Shown: positions 57,676 to 64,000 of the stretch, piece after piece | How the letters are laid out: the number at the start of each line of letters is the position of its first letter | Numbering within the stretch: the stretch's first letter is position 1 | Assembly (NCBI GenBank): GCA_965153355.1 | Contig: OZ231128.1 | Location: forward strand, 48,732,001-48,796,000 | Length of the DNA stretch: 64,000 nt | Direction: 5' to 3' | Origin: Flaccisagitta enflata | Taxonomy: Eukaryota; Chaetognatha; Sagittoidea; Aphragmophora | Notes under the pieces: model-generated | What the model saw: only the letters and a program-made list of their open reading frames with translations | The model's database searches: none | Told to the model about the DNA's origin: nothing | Translations under genes and position numbers: made by a program

Positions 57676-58550
57676 ATAAAGTCAATTTTAAAAAAATGTA
57701 TCTGTAGTAAGATGTAGTAAGGTTCACCTGTGTAAAGAGCTGATGCAACTTTGACTAGATTTGTGTGTGAAAGCGTCGTCGATTCTCTGACTTTTTTCTT
57801 GGGTAAACGTTTATCCTCTCTTTCGGCTTTCCCTTTTTCTTCCCTAATAGGATGTTAAGAAAGGTTCGAAATCTGTGGATTAAGACAAACGACTTTCCTT
57901 AACCCGTAAATTCCAAGCATTTTCATATGAGTGGAGGAGCAACAGTGGAAAAAAGATTAAGGAGGAAAAAAGTAAAAAAGACAATGCACTAAAAACTGTG
58001 ATTTCACCCTAACAACGCACCGAGCTGGTCTCGGGTTTTTCAATCAACGCCAAAGGATGTAATTGCGACAGTAGCGTCAAAAACAGTTTTCATTTGAACA
58101 GCGAAAACGCGCTTTTCTTTAATTGGATCACGGATTATTTTCATGCGTTCTCCTTGGATAATCTCGGTTTAGCAACCCATTCAAAATGGTCTTTTGTTTT
58201 ATTCGATCTGATGTTTTTGAAAGCTTTAATGAATTATGTTGATTATTACACACAATGCTTAAAAGTTAGAATGTTGGACATCAAACAAGTACAATATAGT
58301 TTCGAAGTTTCTTGAACAATTTCGCTTGGAGCGTGTTCTGCGTGATGCCAGGTGGGAAAGGGAAACAACCCTCTGTGGAAAATAAAAAGAAACTCAACCA
58401 TCAAAAAAAGAAGAGAGAAAACAACGATAAAAAGAAATGAGATGCTCATTGGCAAGTGAAAGTGCAGCACAACAAACTTTAAGGCTGATCGCTGCCTGGA
58501 TACCGAAAAGGATGAAAGTGTGATAAAAACCAAGCGGGGGGAAAGGAATT
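57676..58550. other. Unassigned DNA
   Basis: A 73-codon frame at 58094 has no ATG at its start and no splice support. Nothing else is seen. Confidence 0.35.

Positions 58551-58607
<57 letters not shown>
58551..58607 (+). repeat. (CAA)n microsatellite
   Basis: CAA units, first of a pair. Confidence 0.96.
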
Positions 58608-58610
<3 letters not shown>

Positions 58611-58717
58611 GGGTAATACCATATCACGTACACCCTCGAAAAACCAATGGCATAACAGTGAGAGGAGCTGTCAAAACCCAAGGTTTCAGTCGATGTCAAA
58701 AGACGCGTTACAGTTAT

Positions 58718-58817
<100 letters not shown>

Positions 58818-58911
58818 AAAATCATCGAATTTCCAACACCTGGTGCAAAAAGTAGATAAGTGAATGAATACAAAAATAAAGAAAAAGAAAAACGGAAAGA
58901 AAAAATTGTCT

Positions 58912-58921
58912 TATATAAATA
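58912..58921 (+). promoter_or_regulatory. TATA-like box
   Basis: TATATAAATA starts 39 bases before the ATG of the secreted-peptide gene. If used, the 5' leader would be only a few bases long, so this may be chance in AT-rich DNA. Confidence 0.25.
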
Positions 58922-58950
58922 CATTTGATATAGAGTCAGGGTTTAGAATT

Positions 58951-59392
58951 ATGTTTGTGCGGATCGTCTCTTTCGTTTGCGTCGTGGCGGCGCCTCTTTT
59001 AATCGGCGCTCAGCGTGGAAGAACCTCCTCATTCAAATCGTCATCGTCTTTCAACTCACTTCCGGCGTCGGCGTCGGCGGCGGCTTCGGCGTCGCGAGAT
59101 TTACCACTGGCGTCGCAATTTGGACTTCCGATGCTGGAAGAAGAACGCCAGACGCTGGGAGAAGATGTCACGCAAGTCAACTCCGTCGTGCCAGTCGGTA
59201 AGTCGTGGTTATCACAACTTACGAGGTGATTTAGATAAAACTCCTCGCTGTGAAGTACAATTCAGTTTAGAGGTGGGGGGGTTTAGGGGTAGGGGGGGTT
59301 TAGGGGTAGGAATGGTTGAATTTGTTGATTTTATTTCAGATATGTATCAGTGCACACTGTTTGGCGAAAAAAAACTCTGTTACAGATGCTAA
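58951..59392 (+). CDS. Two-exon gene for a small secreted peptide precursor
   Basis: Exon 1 (58951-59197) encodes 82 residues plus one base. The intron (59198-59339) runs GTAAGT to TTATTTCAG. Exon 2 (59340-59392) adds Asp83 across the junction and 16 codons to TAA, giving 99 residues. Residues 4-20 form a signal peptide (hydrophobic core FVCVVAAPLLIGA, likely cleavage after Ala20). Residues 21-60 are rich in Ser, Ala and Arg; 61-82 are acidic. The C terminus has Cys87, Cys96 and Cys99, the last being the final residue; one further Cys (10) is in the signal peptide. The frame stays open across the predicted join and exon 1 is CpG-rich, unlike its surroundings. This resembles a secreted peptide precursor, but I cannot name a family. 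No polyadenylation signal is obvious in the next 150 bases. Without splicing the frame stops 10 codons later. Confidence 0.55.
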
Positions 59393-59520
59393 AAAAAGTG
59401 TGGTCCTCTTGTAAACCTTTGCCCAATTCTCATCTACCTAGTTGACTAAAGGGACAATCAAATTTTGAATTTTGGAATTATCCCCAGAAAGCGTTTTGAA
59501 AGTGATTTTTCACTGGATGG

Positions 59521-59745
59521 TTTTTAGTCGCGGATACGCATCTCTATAAGAGGCTTTGTCCGTACGTTGGTCCGTCCGTCAGTCCATTGGTCTGTCCATA
59601 TACACGAGGTAAATTGGGAAAAACGTTTTAGATGCTTCTTGTGTTTGTGAGTGTAGGGGTGGGGAGGGGCGTAGGGCCTGGACGGGGGTTGGACGACCCT
59701 ACCCACCCGTCTGCAAAGATAATGTGACCCCGCGTCACTTGTTGA
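59521..59745 (+). mobile_element. HG family copy, mixed stem
   Basis: TTTTTAGTCGCGGATACGCATCT, one arm of the AGTCGCG type and the other of the CGCATCT type, then CTCTATAAGAGGCTTTGTCC, GGTCCGTCCGTCAGTCC tract, and a G-rich body (GGGGTGGGGAGGGGCG). The far end CCCACCCGTCTGC...CGCGTCACTTG is decayed. Confidence 0.75.
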
Positions 59746-60104
59746 TTTGTACACCCTCGAATTACGGAAGAAACATGCAAATGACCTCGATCTCTACTCC
59801 AACATTTTGTAACACAGTACAGAGGTGATAGGCAAAGTGATTTAAGGAGAGAGAAGGAGGCGTCCGCTATTTAAAAGGTAGAAGTTGGACGGTGTGCTTT
59901 GATGACATTTGTGAGAAAAAGATTAATCGTTTCAATATTTGCCAGTGTGTGATGGCATTTGCACGTTGCAGTTCTAAGTTGTCATTAAGCGAAAAGCCAA
60001 TAATCACAGGAGTGAGCCGGGAGACGGCCATTAAAAAGAAAGACAATGGGTCACAATTGCGCGTCTGGCGGCTAACAGACGACTATTGATTAGTACAGAG
60101 GACG
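59746..60104. other. Unassigned DNA
   Basis: A 65-codon frame at 59892 is unsupported. No repeat recognised. Confidence 0.35.
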
Positions 60105-60380
60105 AAAATGGTGGAGGCTCACGAGCGGTACGGAGACAAGAGTGAGAGTGAGACACAAATGGTTTGGGGACATGAGTGGTATGGAGACACAAATGGCAAA
60201 GGGACAAAAGTAGTTGTGGGACATAATTTACAAAGGTACAAGAGTGGCACGGAGACACAAATGGCTCAGGAACAGGTTTGGACACATATAGCACAGGCAC
60301 TAAAGTAAATAGAGACATGAATGAAGGTACATAAGTGGCAAAGAGACTTGGAACAGTAACGTGGAGACATAAGAAACAAA
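60105..60380 (+). repeat. Degenerate minisatellite (GGAGACACAAATGGC)
   Basis: About twelve irregular units of 15-21 bp such as GTATGGAGACACAAATGGC, fading after 60360. A stray unit sits at 60505. Confidence 0.8.
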
Positions 60381-61029
60381 TTTCTTTGTTGGCAAAAAAA
60401 GCATCCTCTCAGTGAGGCATGATCTGCCCAGTCCCTTGACAAGCGCACTAGTAGAGCTCAACTGTACAGGGAATTAAAAAGATAGAGAAACAGGAATGGC
60501 GCGGAAACACAAATGGCTCATCTGCGCACGAGCACACCTGTAAAAGCGGTAATGAGCGGAATTGCAGGGAACGGAAAAGAAAAAGTTGCCAACTGAGTTA
60601 CTTCATTTACACCAATTTGGTTCAGGCGAAACTTGGGTGACAGATGGCTCGATGATTAGTCACAGAACAAGCTCAGGCGGGCAACTCGATGCGTCACCTG
60701 CGTGATATCAGATGAGGCGTAATGGACGGACGGATGGGCAGATGGATGGACGGACGGATGAACTGACGCTCCGTGGCTAATATACAGCCCTGATGCTGAA
60801 AAATACCAGCCTAGATAGGCAAAGAAGTGCGCCCATCTTTACGACGGTTCACAATCAAGATTTTTAGCTCGTACGTCGAGAAGCATGACATAAGCTAGTA
60901 TTTCAAATTTCAGGACAATCGCATCAATAGTTTAGAAGTTACAGCCTTTTTCATACTTAAAAAGTAAACGAGAAAACCGACGTTTTTTTTTTCCGTTTTT
61001 TCTTTGAACTCGCCCCCAATCAAATTTTT
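60381..61029. other. Unassigned DNA with an orphan satellite unit
   Basis: 60720-60815 holds a GGACGGATGGGCAG tract directly followed by GTGGCTAATATACAGCCCTG and GCTGAAAAATACCAGCC. This is one unit of the 80-bp array found at 61806. Confidence 0.5.
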
Positions 61030-61563
61030 AAAAAAATAATTTTACAGGTTTTGGATCTAGGCGAATAAAACAATTTCCTATCAATTGCACCCCACTTTTG
61101 AAAACCATTTTTCAAAAAAATATTTTGTGATTTTTTTTTCAAAGTCCCTGACGCGCGATGCAAAAAAATTTCAAAATTTTTTGAAAAAAAAAATGAAAAT
61201 ACAAGATTTTGGATCTAGGCAAATCAAACAATTTCCTACTGATAGCATCCCACTTTCGAAAACCATTTTTCAAAAAAAATATTTTGTGATTTTTTTCTAA
61301 GTCCCTGACGTGCGACAAAAAAATTCAAGTTTTCTAAAAAAAAAATGAAATTGCAGGATTTTGGATCTAGGCAAATCAAACAATTTCCTATTGATTGCAC
61401 CCCACTTTTGAAAACCATTTTTCAAAAAGATATTTTGCGATTTTTTTTCCAAGTCCCTGACGCGCGACATGAAAATTTTTCAAAGTTTTTGAAAAAAGTG
61501 AAAAAACAAGATTTTGGATCTAGGCAAATCAAACAATTTCCTATTGATTGCACCCCACTTTTT
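61030..61563 (+). repeat. Satellite C, 152-158-bp units x 3.4
   Basis: TTTTGGATCTAGGCAAATCA, AAACAATTTCCTATTGATTG, CACCCCACTTTTGAAAACCA and AAGTCCCTGACGCGCGA in order. TTGGATCTAG recurs at 61051, 61209, 61361 and 61514. Units are close to each other, suggesting recent duplication. Confidence 0.95.
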
Positions 61564-61805
61564 TTTTCAAAGAAAAAATTCTCATAAGGGCTTTTTTGGG
61601 GGCCCTTAGGGGCCCCTAAGAAGAAAATAATAATGTTTAGTTAAAGCCGACGGCGAGAGAAATCAAATCTCCGTCAAACAAGACCAAGAACGCCTAGATC
61701 GGTGGCGTATAGAGCCTGTAACAACAGTCAACACTTCAGGGGGCGAGTTTTTTTCAAAGCGAGATCCGCTTTCAGCCTTAGAAATTCCAAGTTGTAGATC
61801 AAGGC
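61564..61805. other. Unassigned DNA
   Basis: GGGGGCCCTTAGGGGCCCCT at 61599-61618 echoes satellite A; otherwise nothing. Confidence 0.35.
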
Positions 61806-62350
61806 CTAACCTAGAACCACCTGACCCCCCTAAAACACCATCACCGTGGCTAATATACACCCCTGACGCTGAAAAATACCAGCCGACCACCTAGAACCAC
61901 CTGACCCCCCTAAAACACCATCACCGTGGCTAATATACACCCCTGACGCTGATAAATACCAGCCGACCACCTAGAACCAACTGACTCCCCTAAAACACCA
62001 TCACCGTGGCTAATATATGAAACACCATCACCGTGGCTAATATACACCCCTGACGCTGAAAAATACCAGCCGACCCCCTGGAACCACCTGACCCCCCTAA
62101 AACATCCTCACCGTGGCTAATATACACCCCTGACGCTGAAAAATACCAGCCAACCACCTAGAACCACCTGACCCCCCTAAAACACCATCACCATGGCTAA
62201 TATACACCCCTGACGCTGAAAAATACCAGCCGACCACCTAGAACCACCTGACCCCCCTAAAACACCATCACCGTGGCTAATGTACACCCCTGACGCTGAA
62301 AAATACCAGCCAACCACCTAGAACCACCTGACCCCCCTAAAACACCATGA
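61806..62350 (-). repeat. Satellite D, exact 80-bp units x 6.5
   Basis: Units read AACCACCTGACCCCCCTAAA, ACACCATCACCGTGGCTAAT, ATACACCCCTGACGCTGAAA, AATACCAGCCGACCACCTAG. The box TCACCGTGGC recurs every 80 bases, with one 27-bp partial duplication near 62010-62035. Units are nearly identical. The array runs into a GGAC tract and an HG hairpin, so it is the body of that copy. Confidence 0.96.
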
Positions 62351-62411
62351 TGGATGGACGGATGGACGGACGGATAGACCCTCTTATACAGATGCGATGA
62401 CACATCTAACA
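62348..62411 (-). mobile_element. HG terminal module joined to satellite D
   Basis: GATGGATGGACGGATGGACG tract, CCCTCTTATACAG, then stem AGATG(C/T)G around ATGA, ending CATCTAAC. The hairpin end lacks the usual AAAAA. Confidence 0.75.
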
Positions 62412-62432
62412 AGTCATCCAAGGATTGCACAT

Positions 62433-62955
62433 GGTCAGCGATACCCGATGCCCTGCTTGGAGTGATCACCTGAAGAGGTGGAGTGAGAGCAGGGCAGCGG
62501 CCCCAAAGGACCGATGTCCTGTAGGACACAGGGGTGAATTTCCTTACGTCCTGAGAAGGCATATTTCAGGCCTTAAAGGCAATTATCCATGATATTCAAT
62601 GGGAGCTATGTATTTTCTACAATTTATTGTCAATTTTCCATGTTATTAAATGGGAATTTTATTTTTTTGTTAATTTTCCATGTTATCCAATTGCTATTTT
62701 GCTTTTTCTTTTTTTTTTTTGTTAATTTTCTATGTTATTCGATGGAAAATGTGCATTTTTCTATTGTAAATTTTCCATGTTATTTAATGGGAAGTTTGCA
62801 AGTTGTCATTTTCCCATGTTATTCAATGGAAATTTGAGAATTGAGAAGGTTAGGGGGGGACGTACGGACAGACGGACGGATGGACGGACAGACGTAAGGA
62901 AATTCACCCCTGCGTCCTACAGGACATCGGCCCTTTGGGGCCGCTGCCCAAAAAG
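62433..62955 (-). mobile_element. TB family copy 6 with an exchanged body
   Basis: Outer segment GGTCAGCGATACCCGATGCC, then GGGCAGCGGCCCCAAAGGAC and ATGTCCTGTAGGACACAGGG. The body of TTTTCCATGTTATTCAATGG units is unlike the GGCCTGAGA body of other copies. An inverted arm with GGAC tract ends GCCGCTGCCCAAAAAG. Confidence 0.85.
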
Positions 62956-63542
62956 CAAGGCCTTGAAAACAGCAACTCTAGTCGCGAGTGAGTGGTCAAG
63001 GGTAGCCATACATAAGTTAAGAAATTTATGCTACTGTTGCAATTGCAGATGGGCTGTTATGCAAGAAAAAAAAACTATCAAGAACCTCCCTTGGAAAAAA
63101 AATCATATCGAGCAACTATTTACGGTTGAACCCTGCAACAATGGATGCAAAGGGACTAGGAAATCTCATTTGTTACAGACAGGCTTCAGTTTAGAGGAAG
63201 TTCAATACTCTCTATCTTGCTGTCATGCTCTTCTTTATTGCTGGTCGGCTCTCTCATATGTGTAAAGATAAACGCCACTGAGAGTGCCTAAAAGAGGGGT
63301 ATTACCCTGTATCTCTTTTAATTTGTGCATGTTTCTAAATTAAATTCATGCATTCATTCTAATCAATTTTAGAATGAGTTAAAGTTTTGAATTTTTTTGC
63401 CAATACATGTACGCCTCGCTGATTAGAATACAATGAACGTTTCAAGTGAATGAAGTTTTTGATTAAATGGATCAATAGATAAAGGCATGAGGGATGACAG
63501 AAAATTACTCCCAAAATAGGCAGTTTTGCGCGGTTTTATGTT
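62956..63542. other. Unassigned DNA
   Basis: The open frame to 63265 begins inside the TB element and is not supported beyond it. Nothing else is seen. Confidence 0.35.
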
Positions 63543-63617
63543 TACGTGATAGACGTACCGATTCGACCAACGGACAGTCATGACTTCTCATAGATGTGCG
63601 AGGACGCACATAAAAAC
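63543..63617 (-). mobile_element. HG terminal module, ATGTGCG stem
   Basis: ATTCGACCAACGGACAGTC, then stem ATGTGCG/CGCACAT with loop AGGA, followed by AAAAA. The stem is perfect though its sequence differs from all others. Confidence 0.75.
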
Positions 63618-63832
63618 ATGATTCATTCTTTTTTTATAAAGCACAGACTAAAAACAAATTACATGCTAAAATCTAGCTATTTTTTTTTTAGCCTTAGATA
63701 TAACAGATTTGATTAAATGAAATTGTTATTTCTTTAGCTTATGAAAATCGCCTCACTTTTCTCCTTCATTATTTTGGGCCCAGCGCATAAATCTGATGCA
63801 TAAATAAGAAAAGAAAAGTACAAGAATGCCAA

Positions 63833-64000
63833 AACAAGGCCAACACCTATAAGTCGCGTGCGAGACTTACAGACAAAGAGTGACTAAGAATGACTTAGAA
63901 TGACTTTCAATGACTTAGAATGACCTAAAATGACCAAAATTGACTTAAAATGACTAAAAAAAACAAAAACCAAAAATAGCTTAAAATAACTTAAAGTGAC
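63833..64000 (-). mobile_element. HG family copy cut by the window end
   Basis: Reversed far end AACAAGGCCAACACCTATAA and GTCGCGTGCGAGACTTAC, then GAATGACTTA units. The GTCC tract and hairpin would lie beyond 64000. Confidence 0.75.

Noticed and set aside
58094-58315. A 73-codon plus-strand frame
   Set aside because: No ATG at its start, no acceptor, AT-rich, and no recognisable motif.

Overview
This window looks like intergenic and intronic DNA from a repeat-rich eukaryote, most likely an invertebrate animal. The evidence is spliceosomal-type introns, a Penelope-like retroelement remnant with a GIY-YIG domain, hAT-, Tc1/mariner-, Mutator- and Harbinger-like non-autonomous DNA transposons, and very long microsatellites. 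The species cannot be named from sequence alone. I see no rRNA, tRNA, CRISPR array or bacterial-type operon. Nearly all long open frames are translations of CT, GA, CAA, GAT or GAAA repeats and are not genes.

Host genes are sparse. The best is a two-exon gene at 58951-59392: signal peptide, Ser/Ala-rich middle, 142-bp GTAAGT...TTTCAG intron, and a short Cys-containing C terminus. Two further exon candidates are a signal-peptide first exon at 31708-31889 (+) and an internal exon at 49400-49545 (-). A weak unrecognised frame lies at 10958-11245. None is recognisable by family.

Most of the window is mobile DNA without coding capacity. (1) A family I call HG is scattered through the window in about 28 copies or fragments. 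It has a terminal stem-loop next to TTTTTAG, a GTCC/GGTC tract, a body that is often a private minisatellite, and a far end reading GGCCTTGTT. The stems differ between copies but keep pairing. (2) A family I call TB has about eight copies: a GC-rich end starting GGGCAGCGGCC, inverted at both sides of a 20-21-bp minisatellite. One copy carries a different body. (3) TA-flanked fold-back elements lie at 3245, 4112, 7077, 9194, 14009, 44806 and 29402; the last is a 2.1-kb inverted repeat with about 1-kb arms. (4) Two hAT-like elements with 8-bp duplications lie at 18193-19351 and 22269-24664. (5) A Penelope-like relic at 35530-36777 is split by a 514-bp Mutator-like MITE with a perfect 9-bp duplication. 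(6) Smaller families are the GCTCGC-rich MITE (four copies), a fold-back at 47243 and 34884, and solitary fold-backs at 11992, 41231, 48121 and 51979.

Layout: 0-6 kb microsatellites, HG copies and two fold-backs; 6-17.2 kb TB, HG and TA elements; 17.2-29.4 kb two hAT elements with nested HG copies; 29.4-32 kb the giant fold-back and an exon candidate; 34-37 kb nested insertions and the Penelope relic; 39-49 kb HG/TB clusters and fold-backs; 50-57 kb minisatellites and two satellites of about 150 bp; 58-60 kb the two-exon gene; 61-64 kb two satellites, one of which is the body of an HG copy, then TB and HG copies.
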